Part shown: positions 23,386-35,612 of the stretch, piece after piece
Layout: every line of letters starts with the position of its first letter
Numbering within the stretch: position 1 is the stretch's first letter
Assembly: GCA_958510875.1 (NCBI GenBank)
Contig: OY294067.1
Coordinates: 151,354,962 to 151,418,961, forward strand
DNA from: Endomychus coccineus
Lineage: Eukaryota; Arthropoda; Insecta; Coleoptera; Endomychidae
Reading direction: 5' to 3'
Length of the DNA stretch: 64,000 nucleotides
The notes under the pieces: model-generated
Database searches by the model: none
Told to the model about the DNA's origin: nothing
The model's input: only the letters and a program-made list of their open reading frames with translations
Translations under genes and position numbers: made by a program

Positions 23386-24450
23386 AAGCGACGACTTCTG
23401 GGTCATTTTTTACCCTATACATTTTTTTTACAGAACTGGGTATACATTCGCTTTTGTTTCACAATTAGCGTATATTTACCTTTATGTATACGTTTTTTCA
23501 AATTTTGCAATGTACAGTGATGTATTGACGTGTTCCGGGACATTAATACAAAATTCAAGATAATATCTTAAAGCTCGTGTACATACTTATTTCAAATTGC
23601 TAGGATCTTACATATATTGTTTTCTGAACATAAACAGTAATTTTCTCAAATATGTATAGTACAATAAACTAGAATTTGAAAGAAGTATCTTTTTGGTGGT
23701 TGTTCCTCTAATGGCGACTTCCGGGACAACTAAATATATGGGATCATGCTTTTACAAATCAAAGACTTATTTTGACTCAATATCTTTCGATAAAATAGAG
23801 ACTACACTTCTAAAAAATCATTTTTTTAGATTAGAACATAGTGGACATAATAGTATTTTTCCCATTATATACGTTGGAGGGGCGAATATGAAAATAAATA
23901 TTTAAATATTCAAATTGTCATCATTTGTTCTGGGTCATTTTGTGCACTACAAATTTTCTTACAGAAATGGGTATACATTTGGTTTTCCTTCACAATTAGC
24001 TCATATTCACCTTTATGTATAGTTTTTTGTAAATTGTTCAACGTACGGTGTCGTATTGACGTGTTCCGGGACATTAATATAAAATTCAAGATAATAACTT
24101 AAAGCCCCTATACATACTTATTTCAAATTGCTAGGATGTCGCATATATTCTCTTCTGAACATAAACAGTAATTTTCTTGTATATGCATAGTACAATAAAT
24201 TAGAATTGAGAAAAATATATTTTTGGTGGTTATTTCTCTAATGGCGACTTCCGGGACAACTGAATATATGGGTTCATGCTTCTATAAATCAAATACCTAT
24301 ATTGACTCAATATCTTTCGATAAGACCCCTTTTTGAAAAAAATTAGTTTTTTACATTGGAACATAGTGGACGTAATAGTATTTTTTACATTATATACGTT
24401 GTGGGGACGAACAAGAAAATAAATATTTAAGTAATTCAGTTGTTATTGTT
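23386..24450 (+). repeat. Two-copy 530-bp direct tandem repeat
   Basis: GACGTGTTCCGGGACATTA at 23527 and 24058, and ATGGCGACTTCCGGGACAAC at 23711 and 24241, give a period of about 530 bp. The copies differ by scattered substitutions. ORFs in copy 1 are not kept open in copy 2, so there is no coding signal. The TTCCGGGACA core also appears near 31061. Confidence 0.8.
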
Positions 24451-24654
24451 TGTTATTAATCAACAACAACAAATACTATTAGCATGCAGCTGAATAAAAG
24501 TTAATTTTTAGTATTAGATAATCGGGCAAACTGTACAAACACAAAAATTGCATATTTTCATAAATACTCATTTACGAACAAAATTCTGCAATAGTTTACG
24601 ACTAATTCAATTTATTGCATTACATTTTTAGACGTATCTAAATCAGCATGTTCA

Positions 24655-25440
24655 AAAACATTCTTCCTACTACCGCCCAAGAAGTACTAAATTCACTCTC
24701 GCCGTACAATGCTTAAAGATTAATTTTAAGCACTATGGCATAAAAAAAATTCTTCACGCAACAGTGTGTAAAGTGACGTCAATAAGGTGAAATACTACTA
24801 CTATTTCATGATTCATGATTCAAAAAAGTTACTTTACACACAAGTTGCAAACAAATTTTTTTCAACTACCGTAAAACATATCTTTTAAAATAAGACATTT
24901 TTTTGAAATGATGCATCTTATATAGACCGAGAGGCGGCCAAAATATATTACCACAGTTGCCATGGCGACCGCCGGCCGCTATTGTCGAGGGCTAGGATGA
25001 CATCGAAATTTGCCAAAAACACAAGTTACGCAGATATAAAATACAAAACAATACGGCTTTTCCGAAATTGGTTTGAGGTGGGAATTGGAAGTTAAAAGTT
25101 TGTAGAGTCTGATTCGATACAAATTTTTTGGACAGTACTATTCTCTAAACTAGAAGAATTCGACGAAAATAGGTATATTTTTGCATGTCCAGACCCATCA
25201 TTTTTTTAGCCTTATTGACGTTACTCTACGCACTAGTGCGTTAAATTTAACTTTAAACACTGCACGGCGAGCGTTATTCCTTTGCGGGCGGTAGTAGGAA
25301 AAAAGTAAGTTTTGGGCAGGACCTGTCAAAATATACCCGCTTTCGTCGAAATCTCCTACATTGGAGAATACGACTGGCCGAAGAATATGTACCAAATCAG
25401 AATCTAAGTACTTTTAACTTTCAATTGCCAGCTCAGAGTT
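24655..25440. repeat. Compound inverted-repeat block
   Basis: Segment X at 24655-24790 (CCTACTACCGCCC ... GACGTCAATAAGG) is inverted at 25195-25315. Segment Y at 25075-25195 (AATTGGAAGTTAAAAG ... TCGACGAAA) is inverted at 25320-25440. The order X-Y-X'-Y' suggests a rearranged mobile element of unknown class rather than simple terminal repeats. The middle is GC-richer and holds an X-box-like site. No ORF. Confidence 0.65.
24956..24969. promoter_or_regulatory. X-box-like palindrome
   Basis: GTTGCCATGGCGAC fits the RFX X-box pattern of two half-sites, GTTGCC and GGCGAC, separated by AT. It lies within a repeat block with no adjacent gene, so function is doubtful. Confidence 0.25.
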
Positions 25441-27600
25441 AGATCAGTATGCGCCCACTCAACGGAAGACCCTCAAAACAACAGAAACAACTACTCCGAG
25501 GACACATGTCCATACCACTTCCGGCATTGGACTACACTTTTTATCTCTCAATTGTTCGTTGTGAGAAAATATGAAAATATATGTTTTCACTATCACCAAC
25601 CATATTGCAAACCCTGTAATACATTTGTTTTTAAGTCCTTTTAACATACCAAATTCAGAATTTCTCGTTTCCATCAAAATTGTCTCATAGTTTAATAAAC
25701 TATTGCAGAAATGTTTTCTTTCGGTGAAACCCCGATTTATTCTGAATTCTGTCTGTGGTAAAGCCCTGTTTAGCAGCGATCTAGGTAATAAATTCTTAGT
25801 CACTGATATTAATATAAGCTTTCAAATAAATGTATTGTTATCAAACCTAAAACGAGTTACATTAAATAGCGCTTCCAAACGAATTTTATTATACAGTTAT
25901 TTCTCAAATGTTAATTACCACGTTATTATTTCATCAAGCAAAACATAAGAGAGAAAGTTTTTCAGGGGAAGTGTAGGTTAAGTTGGCTTAGATACTGCCT
26001 ATAATATAAGAGGTCGCAAATTGGAAATGATTATGAAGCAAGGATCCCAGTGATTTTTTAAATTTCCAATTTTAGCAAAAGTTTCTGGTGAAACCCCCAA
26101 GGATATTTGATGAATCCTAACTATTGGATTAAGAAAAGATGTGGGTAGTACGTAACATTTATTAAAAAATAAAGATAGAAAATGTTTCTTTTTTATAACA
26201 TACATGACAATGTGTAGGGATGTTAGGGCTAGTAAAAACTAGTCTGTCCTCTGGCCATTTAAAATATGCATTTGCATTATTTTAAACGGAATGCTGTATA
26301 TATTTGTATGACTTTGAAAAATATTGAGGGCATTCTATTATTAAAAAAAGCAAGTTTGTTCTCTGTATCTCAAAAACGAGATGTTTAATTATTTTTCTGA
26401 GAGTTGCATCAATCCAACAGAAAAATTGAATGAAATTTTTTGTATGTAACATCTTTTCCAGCATGAAAAATGAAAAAGTGAGGTGGGAATGGCTGGTAGA
26501 ACAGTAACGGAAAAAAACATATATCTTTACCAAAAAAATTGAAAAAATGTTTAATAATGGTCTGACACTATACAAAATTCTTCAAACAATTATCTCGATT
26601 TTTCTAAAATGCTATTATATTACTATTTGAATCAAACTTTTGCAATATATGTTTGTTACATTTTAACGGCATTAATATTTGCTGTTTCTCAACTAGGACC
26701 CTATGGTATATGTTGTAGCTAGTTTTTTCGAAAAAGAGGCACATGAATTCAATTTCAACGGAAAACACGGTTCTCATAAAATTACATGGTATCATAACAA
26801 TTCGGATACTAAGTCTTTTACATTAAATTGAATTTGAAGGAATACAATTTAGCCATGTAAAAAATAGGAAGTCAATTTAAATTTGAAGGCGTATGGAACT
26901 AAAATGCTTTTAAATGATTTCAAATGCAGACTTATACCATATAAATGAAATTGTAACTTGAATAAACAATATTTTTTGTTTTGGAATACTTGTTCCTCTT
27001 GCAAAATTAATTGTAGTTCTTAAAAAATAAAGTAGTAGGACATATTACACATCAGATTGGTTATCGAAGAAATACATGCATGAATTTATTTCGGAATCCC
27101 ATATAATAGCAGTCTATAAAATAATTGTTTCGTGTACTATGAATTCAGAAGTTTTTATTCCAATTCAACAGAAGTACCTAGATGAACTTCATGATTTTTC
27201 TGTAGAGCTTAGAAATAATTTGAGTCGAAGAGATAATTCATTATCAGAAATTTTACATTAAAATACAATGCAACTCAATATCTATTAGAATTGCACTAAA
27301 GTTAAATTAGTATAAGACCTGGCCTTTGTAATAAGAATCGATTTTCATATAAATACAAGGATATTATTATTCAAGCAGAACAATCTTATAGATCGAGTTT
27401 CAATTCTATTCAATTCAATTGTTTCCACTTTCTTACACACTATATTTTACACCGAACAAGAAGAGGACATTATTATATTCACAAAGAAAAATTGTTAAAT
27501 AGTGCAATGCAAAGCCGATGGTCCGTTTATGAGCGAAGGGTACCTGGGTCGCCTCTTTATTAGAGATTATGATTTATGGCTTGCTCGCTACACTCTCTGT
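25441..27600. other. Anonymous intergenic DNA
   Basis: No recognisable protein, repeat array or RNA. The longest frame (25459-25803, minus, 114 codons) has no family resemblance and a complement-frame competitor. Confidence 0.5.
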
Positions 27601-27606
27601 CACATT

Positions 27607-27860
27607 ATAAATTCAACAAACAAACTATGTAATAAAGATTTGTTTGGGAAAACAGAACTTATGTCCGTCGAACTATGAAAAACCAACAATCTGCTTCAAT
27701 AAGATGATAGAATCGCCTCCCTCGAACTCTATAAATTCAAATTCAACAAACTACGTAATACAAATATGTTTGGGAGAAGAGAAGGTATGTGCGTCGAACT
27801 ATGGAAAACCAACAATTGATAAGATGATTCAATCGAAACCCTCGAACTCAATCAGTTTTA
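27607..27860 (+). repeat. Short two-copy tandem repeat (~127 bp)
   Basis: GTCGAACTATGAAAAACCAA at 27665 recurs with one change near 27792; flanking AAATTCAACAAAC and TCGAACTC blocks repeat too. The ORF 27644-28042 is open across it only because the unit is repeated near-in-frame. Confidence 0.65.
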
Positions 27861-28019
27861 ACGCCGTTATACCCCGTTGTACTCATCTGTTGTTTCCTAA
27901 TGTAATATCGTTAGTGTTAGCACCCAAAATTACCTTTTTATGTATACGAACTAGGAACATTTCCACCACAAAATCAGGAGATAGACGAAAATGGTTCAGG
28001 TCACATACTTTCTTTCAAA

Positions 28020-29350
28020 AAATATTTAGATCTGAAAAATGACTTGGTAAAAGGTCAAATAGTAGACTCTGTTAATTAAGCTCGAATATGCTGTGAGAAA
28101 AAGAGGCAGTTTTGGAGAGGATAATCGAAATCATAAAGTTTTTAGGAAATTTTCTCTAAAGTTAGTAGAATGTATTTCTAACTTTGATAATATACTATCA
28201 GAACACATTGCTCGAATTCAAAATGCTCAGCATGCCCCATCATCTGGGCCTCAATATTCAAAATGAATTGATTAATTTAATTTCACAAAAAACTAAAACT
28301 ACTATAGTTGATCTCCTAAAACAATCTAGAAACTAATCTGTGATTCTAAATTGTACACGTATCTCACACAAAGAACAACTTACTGTTATTGTAGGATTTG
28401 TTTATTTTAACACGTCAAGTAAACTTGCTGAGGTAAGAGAATTTTCAGGTTTGTTACCTGTAACTGATACTACTGGACAAGGGTTAGCAAATTATTTGTT
28501 GAATTATTTAAAGTCATGCAATATTGAACTAGAAGATTTACAAGTCCAAGGATAATGGTGCAAACATGAGAGGATAAAATAAACATTTAATTTGGTAGTA
28601 AATGTTGCCGATAAAAGCTCATTGAGAATCTCAAACTGTTTTTCTATAGTTCAGGAAATATATGTATTCTTTCGGCATCAACTTCACGTTGCGATATCAT
28701 TACGAACCAGACACCTACTTTGACTTTAAGCCTCTTTCAAATACGCGATGGGAATGAAGAGTTGATGCTATAATACCTCTTCGCTTTAATTTTAATAAAA
28801 TGTGCAAGGCATCATACACTATTTTATCAATGACAAGTATGACAGTGATGCAAGGAACATGGCGAATTCATTAATGTTAAAACTACAGTCTTATTGGTTC
28901 GTATGTTCAGTTGTAATATGGAACAACATTTTATCCAAAATTAAAACTGTATTCAAAACTTTGCAAAAGTCAAACATTATTCAAAATGATCGATCTGGTC
29001 GAAAAAGACTTAGGCGTATACAGCACAGTGCTTCTGAATAATTGCTACTTTATTCAAAATCAATTGCTGAAGATTTAGAATGTGGACCTGAATTCGCCGA
29101 AACTGCTTGTTCACGTCCCCGGAAAATAGATTTTGATTATGGGCTGCAGATGAGCCCATATTAAATGCGAAAATAAAAGGATTCGATTTATTAACAGAAC
29201 ACAACAACAAGTTTTCATTTTTGCATGACATTGATAGTTGAAGGGCATTGGAGAGATACCAAAAAAAGCACAGTGTCTCAACCTTGAACACAAGTTAACA
29301 TATGAAAATAGATCGGATATTGACGGGAAAGATCTATTCAATGGTGCTAT
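28020..29350 (+). pseudogene. hAT / ZMYM1-like (DUF4371 family) transposase pseudogene
   Basis: Pieces in family order over broken frames: LDLKNDLVKGQIVDSVN (28025), a REKEAVLERIIEIIKFL-like stretch, SNFDNILSEHIARIQN (28172), NELINLISQKTK, SHKEQLTVIVGFVYFN (28365), EVREFSGLLPVTDTTGQG, DNGANMRG (28555), SASTSRCDI, NMANSLMLKLQSYWFV (28858), EDLECGPEF (29072) and YENRSDIDGKDLF near 29302. These match DUF4371 and hAT-dimerisation proteins such as ZMYM1-like transposase derivatives. Stops and frameshifts, including one just before DNGANM, make it non-functional. No introns, so an element copy is more likely than a host gene. Confidence 0.8.
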
Positions 29351-29599
29351 CTTCTTCCGTTAAAAAATTATAAGCAATTTTGTCGTATCGATAGTTAATC
29401 AAACATTATCATGTAATAATCAATATTATTACTAATTATTGATTGAACAGCACAGATATGCTCACGATGAACTATCTAGAGAAATATTATGTGAGGCTTC
29501 AGTAGGAGAAGAAGAACGGAGTTCTTTCTGTGGTACTAGTAGTAAACATATTATATGTTTTTTAATGTTTGAATAATGATTAATACTAATTGATATCAA

Positions 29600-29830
29600 T
29601 AATGTTTGTCAGCACACAAAGTTGTAGCTACGTCTACGTGCCAGCAAGCCGCACGGCATCGTCAATACCAGGGCGCGGCAGCTCAAAGCAAGGCGGCGCG
29701 ACTGCCTCAAAAAAGCGCTGGTATAAGTGCGGTGGCTCACTCCTCGATTTCTTGATTTTGTGATAAATCGCAGCGACATAAAATACTTATTTGTAGAGTG
29801 CTCGCTCATTGAAGATATTATTATCGTAAT
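29600..29830. other. GC-rich patch downstream of the hAT pseudogene
   Basis: An island with GCCGCACGGC, GGGCGCGGCAG and GGCGGCGCGAC in otherwise AT-rich DNA. Its place about 250 bp after the hAT remnant suggests the GC-rich end region of that element. Terminal inverted repeats are not evident. ORF 29609-29809 (minus) is unsupported. Confidence 0.35.
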
Positions 29831-30621
29831 ATTAGTTTGTAGTTCAATTTATTGTATCACCGTGAAATATCAGCAACTAAGACTTTTGTAAAAGTCAAAG
29901 CTTTTTAGTGCAGTCTACCACCATTCATAAACAATGTTCAATTAACCACAGAAGCGACAAAATTGTTTATAATTTTTTATCGGAAGAAGATTGAAATGTT
30001 TTTTTTTACAGTTTTTTTAGGAAAATAAGCTCTTTTTAAATATGCAAAAAATAGGTAAGTTTCCGGCAAAAACATCCGATGACATCTACTTCAGTTTTCA
30101 AATTTGGATAAATATGCAAATTCGGCTTATATTATTTGTATTAATATAATTTTTTCCGTTGTTTTTTCTTCTCCTATAATAGAGCTGAGACATCGAGTTT
30201 CACTCACCCTGTACGATTCATTTTCCGATATCTAAAAAATAACGCCATAAGAAAAAATTGAGCAATTTTCAAATATTTCAGCAACCCGTAAAAATATCCG
30301 AGACATATTTTTGATACATATTGACATGTGACATGTCCACGCCTCAGAATTTTTGCAGTTCTATGCTTCCCGTATTTAGACTTACTTAAAAAATGTATAT
30401 AATACTTTGCAGATCTGTTATTCTGCCGAGGTTTGGAATCCTTAGATACCAGAAACCGTCGCGGAAGTTCGCGCTTTGCATTTGAACAAATTATTACATG
30501 TTTTCTAATTTTCGTTTTTCGTGTATGTGACTATCGACTACGAAGCTTCGAATTTAAAACTTCGGGCACGAAAGTATCTAGGTATGAAAAGAAATAATAA
30601 TAGTTTCTTGAATGTTGCAAC

Positions 30622-30673
30622 ATTAATTTATATTTATGTAACCACCATGGTGGTTGCATAAGTATAAATTAAT
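30622..30673. repeat. 52-bp near-perfect palindrome
   Basis: 26-bp arms meeting without a loop at ACCACCA/TGGTGGT, with two mismatched pairs. It would form a strong cruciform or RNA hairpin. No coding context. Confidence 0.85.
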
Positions 30674-30889
30674 ATGAGAATATTTCAAAGTTTCAGGCTT
30701 ATAGTTAGGTGCTTGTAGCATGTCACAATTTTTATTCCAATTTTCCATCAAATAAGTATGTTATTAATTGGCACCAATCTAATTTTTCATGACCAATTGG
30801 GAATATATTAGCTATATTGTAAAATTATTTCTAAACACGGGAAGCATCAAGCTACGAAAAGTCTAGCGAGAACTGGATCTCGTCATTAC

Positions 30890-30909
30890 ATAATACGTGC
30901 ACGTATTAT
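30890..30909. repeat. 20-bp perfect palindrome
   Basis: ATAATACGTGCACGTATTAT, symmetric about 30899/30900. It could be a dimeric protein site or chance in AT-rich DNA. Confidence 0.5.
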
Positions 30910-31339
30910 TCAAGTGGTACCTACTGTTAATAACCTATTTGCAACAACTTTTTAAACGACGGGCAACCCATACTTTAGATTATTATTAGCTACCTAGAAA
31001 TAAAAAATGCGAGTTTTCCAAAACATTACTCTATTCTAGATATCTTAGATGTGAAACGCTTAGTTCCGGGACATTTTTAATGTCTGCTATCATCTATTAG
31101 CTTATTTTGTAACCATCTTTGAATCTTGAAAGAAGGGAACCGCCAACTGTAATAATTCTGATGAGGCTTGAAATTCGTACTTACATATCAGAAACTGTTG
31201 GAGAAGTCCGCGTTTCACAACTTTCCCTAATTTTCGTGTAACTATGGAGTTTGTACATCAGCACCAAAAAAAATATTTCAATCAAAATTACGACGAAGAA
31301 ACTTTAATTACGATCCTACATGAAATTATAATATAGTTG

Positions 31340-31496
31340 ATGAATATTTTCATCATGTCCTGGAAGTCACGTCATTTCAGGGACAGTCCCGGAACTCGTC
31401 TATAGACAAATAAAATTTCCAGGACTGACCTGGAAGTCGACAAATGTCTCGGAACTCGTCATCAAGCGATGAAACAAGTCCCGGAAATAGTCGCTT

Positions 31497-31498
<2 letters not shown>
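31340..31498. repeat. Degenerate short repeats before (TA)n
   Basis: Phrases CCTGGAAGTC (31359 and 31429) and CGGAACTCGTC (31391 and 31450) repeat in order with about 60-70 bp spacing. Copy ends run into (TA)n at 31499. Confidence 0.55.

Positions 31499-31585
<87 letters not shown>
31499..31585. repeat. (TA)n microsatellite
   Basis: A pure TA tract that truncates the inverted CXC exon copy. Adjacent Ile-Tyr ORFs on both strands are artefacts. Confidence 0.97.
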
Positions 31586-31587
<2 letters not shown>

Positions 31588-31892
31588 ACACGAAATTATA
31601 TTCAATATTTGTTCTGGTGCTGGTACCTCTGTCATTCGGACAGGACTGAGTTCACTCGCCTGTATTTTCCATCCCCAATTTGTGGGTTGCAGCTCTTCAT
31701 TGGAATTCTGAAAAAATCGTTTTTATCATTTAATTCTCCAACACTGATATCAATATATAAAAATAAACAAACTTGTTTTATCCCCTTGGTTACATAACAA
31801 CTCCCGAGCCCATGCTGCCATGATTGTAATAAAAAAACAGTGTGACAAACAAACAAACTACAGACTAATAAAAATCATCATTAGGCCTAAAC
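31586..31892 (-). pseudogene. Truncated inverted copy of the CXC gene segment
   Basis: Reverse complement of about 1312-1624 with no difference that I can see, intron included. The exon part is 31586-31707 (acceptor CAG at 31708-31710 on the complement) and stops after the first CGC of the cysteine module because (TA)n follows. The other end, in the intron, also abuts (TA)n. A near-identical intron implies very recent duplication at DNA level. Confidence 0.85.
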
Positions 31893-31913
31893 AATATATA
31901 TATATATATATAT
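31893..31913. repeat. (TA)n microsatellite
   Basis: A short TA tract between the CXC copy and the second LTR-like element. Confidence 0.93.
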
Positions 31914-33434
31914 ATTATTAACTAAACTCTTACTGAGTTTATTTTTATTTATTGATTATGAATAATAATGAACTTTCTCTTTTTTATTATTATTATTTTA
32001 TGGAATTAAACACAATATTCTTTGAATGTTGAAAAGTTTCTATATTTAAATCTCTATGACTCTATTTATCTCGGGTTTCTAATTTACAATTTTATTTTAT
32101 GTTCTAAGCATAGAACTAGCTTTAACCTCAAAACTATTCAATATTAATAGTTGTTTACAAAATTACAAACGACAATCTTTCTTTCAGATTTACAAATAAT
32201 ACTACAATGGAAATATAATAAACAAACTTACTTTTAGTTTATATCCAAAAGTGTGTTTAACTATGTTGGCAATTTTCAATTTAATTCTTTTATAATTTCG
32301 TTGATGATTCACTTTTACACAATACTATGCTTTTTCACAATAATCACAGGTAACTAATTTGGATTACTTCTTCTTGAGACTCAGGAACTGTTGATAATAC
32401 TTTGTTTTATCCTTTTAGATAAAACATGAAACTTTTCGATGCTTTATTTAAATTATTGATGAATGGCAATCGTTGGAAATTTCTTCTTAATTGGAGGTTA
32501 TTACAGCCTTTTTACTGGATTCAGATACTTGGATAATCGTTGACTTTATATAAAACTTATTAACTTTGGTTTCTTTGAACCTATCGAAGTTTGGAACACT
32601 TTCGTTCACTGGTTTTTTATAGGTTATGAAATTTTGGTGAGTTGCAGGAGTACTTTCAGTCTACAGATGTAATGGCAAACTGAACTTCTTTACTTTCAGA
32701 TTCGTTTTTATAGGCCTCCAAAACCGACGCTACTTTATGTCATAAACAACCTATGAGATGATTGCTTTTCAAATCAAGCATGCCAAGTTAATTGTTGTGA
32801 AACTGACACAAGTCTTCATTGTTACCAGATTGACATTGGAAATTCCTATTGACCAATCAGAATTTAGTATTCTTTACTTTTTGAATTATTTGAGATTTTC
32901 AACTTATTTTAATTGTTAGTGATTCCTTCTTTTTAAATTAATATTGCCTACATTTTTCCCCACACTTTGGTATAATATAACCTATGATTGGGTTATTATT
33001 AATATGATTATTCCCATATTTATGGTTTTCTTGACAGTTACTTATTCTTAAATCTAATACAAATCATATTATATCAATAACATTCTTTTAACATTACATA
33101 ACTCAAATTTACTAATCCTAACTTACATCTATAACATTATTCAATGTTTTGTACTATCTCATGATAGTTTTGTAATCACTTTACTTATGATTTATGATTT
33201 CGTTACACTGAACGTTTCTTCACTTTCACTGAAGTTCTTGTTTATCACTTCTTATTCTATTACATCGTTGTTTATTATGTTTTACATTGTTAATATTAAT
33301 ATCCTAACTATTATTTAGCTTTTATTATTGTTTTTAATTCCATAAAATATTTTTTATTTGATCTTTTCTGATTTTCATAGTTCGGTAAGTTATTATTTTT
33401 AAATTTTTATTGTCTATGAAATGAAATCATAACA
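31914..33434 (-). mobile_element. LTR-like element, second copy
   Basis: Reverse complement of 10359-11995, diverged and slightly shorter. The TGTTATGATTTC end lies at 33434 and is followed by (TA)n; the other end also abuts (TA)n, so it sits inside a former TA array. It keeps the TATAGGCCTCC promoter-like block near 32711. No ORF. Confidence 0.65.
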
Positions 33435-33453
33435 ATATATATATATATATATA
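33435..33453. repeat. (TA)n microsatellite before unit A
   Basis: The TA tract at the left border of the first 12-kb unit; unit B has the same border at 45630/45631. Confidence 0.93.
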
Positions 33454-34469
33454 AGGCGAATGAGTCTTTTGAGACCGTATAAGTATAAATATACTTTTAG
33501 TAATAATGCTACCTATGAGACCACTCCGGGTATTTGAGTATATGATTTCCGGGTGTATGAATATTGTATCATTCAAGTCCAATAGGCATTACAAATAAAG
33601 TCTCTGTGTATGTATGCACTAAATCTGCTAACCATAGAGACAAAATTTGAGGGGACGATACTGTGTATTATAATGACTTAAAAATATGTACATCACCTAC
33701 TACGGGAGTAATAGGAAATATCTAAGTACATACTTGTGGTTATAGAGATTTAATTGTTCTTTTTTTAATTTACTATTGTTCGCGCGATGCAGGCTTCATG
33801 GATTGCTCATTTCACATCTTGAAATTAGGAACCATAATAGCCGCGTTACGTTGAGAGTCGGAATTATCTAGTACAAATTCACTGCATGCCCTTTTTGTGA
33901 GGTTTAAAAATGCAAGAACCTTTTTCAAATAGAACACCAGGCATCCTGTGAATTAAAAAATCTTTAATAACAATAAGAGTATCAATACCTTCTTTCCATT
34001 TCTTTTCAGATGTTCAATTAGGAAATTTTCTGGATAACAAAACTTGACAAATATATTTTTTGAAAACAAATTCATTAGGTTTTCTCATAGGCACGCCTGA
34101 ATAAATTTAGTTACTTATTGAATTTGTCTGGATAAAAGTGAATTATACTTCAACAAAATTCGGCGATTCGCCTAACTCATTGATAAACGCGCGCATATTA
34201 TTTGGGAGGCATCCTTTCTAAAGTGGTACCGCGGAATGCTTGCCAAACAAATCAGCTGGACCTTCTTAATTTTATATCCCAAAGATTCAATACTTGAGAT
34301 AGTGAATGAATATTTATTTATTCTTATTGGCTTTGGCAGACAACAATGATGAGGTACTTCTAGTCTAGATCGATCAGTAACATTAGAAGCCACAGTCAAC
34401 TCCAGACAATTCCCTCCATTGACAAAATTATAAAGATAGGGAATAATATATATGTCTCTCTCTTACAAA

Positions 34470-35150
34470 ATGTCGTCTAGCATGAATCAAACCATATGTG
34501 GAGGCACGGATGTGAATCTAGACTACTTTAACATATTTGTGGAAAATGTCAATGTTATGTCAAAGGTTTTTTGATTTAACCCCAACGTGATATTCAAATT
34601 TGATGCTCATGATAAATGTGTGGAAATGAGAACGTAGGTCTATTCGAAATGGAGCCAAAAAGTATGTAACCGAGCTGGAAGGTCTGTGCAGTAGAATACC
34701 CGTTGATAAAAGTAGGATGATCTTGATCATAAGCCCAAGGAAGGTACCCTTCGAGTACAAAGAATAACAATGTAGTAGTTGATAGTTGAGGCTTCGAAGA
34801 ATCGTTATGGAAATGAGGACCTATTTTTCCAAGTCTACATAAGGCAGATTCTGGATCTGGTGATAGCTTACTCAACCAACAAGATTCCCCCCAACAAGGT
34901 ACACCTGAAGCTGCAGTCTCATTTGAGAGCTCTAAAGAATTTGAAATTGGAGAATGCTGATCCAGCGACACGGTTATATCCATTAGTTGAGTCAAGTCTT
35001 TCAAAAGATATGCAGTTACTGTGATCAAGTATGATGGTGCAAAGGATGAACCACTTAGAAATCAATTGAATTTGTTGATTTTTGGAAAGGAAGCACCCAC
35101 CCAGTAGAGGTTGGCTCTGGCTGGTAGTGTATTTGATATCTGGGGGCAAA
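34470..35150 (+). pseudogene. BEL/Pao gag remnant, unit A
   Basis: It starts MSSSMNQT at 34470 with a stop after about 34 codons. After a deletion (equivalent of 46868-47195 in unit B) it resumes with EASKNRYGNEDLFFQVY and HLKLQSHLRALKNLKLE, a DUF1759-like gag pattern. Frameshifts throughout. The 144-codon minus frame across it is antisense shadow. Confidence 0.7.
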
Positions 35151-35174
35151 ACATAACCAACGAATTCTTCGAAA

Positions 35175-35612
35175 GTGAAACAGACTTTGACGGAATGTTC
35201 AAATCATACATACTCGAGTACCGTGAAATTGCAGACATTACTTATCACTGTTTGTAATGGGGATAAGAGGAAAATAGTCCGAGCATTTATAGACAACGGA
35301 TCACAAGGATCGTACATCCGAGAGTCAACCGCTGAAGAAATGGGTAAACAATCAACAGGTCAAGAGACTGTAACACACTCACTTTTTGGCGGAGAAAAAG
35401 TTATCATACACCACCTGAAGTACAATACAGTCCTCCAGAGTAATGGTAGTGGTTATTCATGCTCAATTGCAATGCGAGACAAAGTGAAGATCTGCAATTT
35501 GATTCCACGAGTTTCTCAATCATCAAATCAATTGATGGCTGAATTAAATAAGAAAGGAATTCAGTTTGCAAATATGGGGGTTGGGTGCCTGCCTATTGAA
35601 GTGTTAATATGA
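35175..35612 (+). pseudogene. BEL/Pao retropepsin-like domain (DUF1758), unit A
   Basis: An open 145-codon stretch with LLITVCNGD, then VRAFIDNGSQGSYI around residue 40, then SLFGGEK. This is the Pao aspartic-protease pattern, in which the active-site triad is usually D-S-G or D-T-G; here it reads D-N-G in both units. It is part of a broken polyprotein. Confidence 0.75.

Larger units (their letters stand above)
29831..31339. other. Anonymous intergenic DNA with two short palindromes
   Basis: No gene recognised. It contains the 52-bp hairpin at 30622 and the 20-bp palindrome at 30890, annotated separately. Confidence 0.5.

Noticed and set aside
22222..23520. Two ORFs beginning MDLKTQVGC on opposite strands
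   Set aside because: Their shared residues come from foldback arms; the remainder diverges into TA repeat or the 530-bp repeat.
25459..25803. 114-codon minus-strand ORF
   Set aside because: No recognisable domain, no repeat partner and no splice signals; likely chance.
34594..35028. 144-codon minus-strand ORF
   Set aside because: Antisense to the BEL/Pao gag remnant and broken in unit B.
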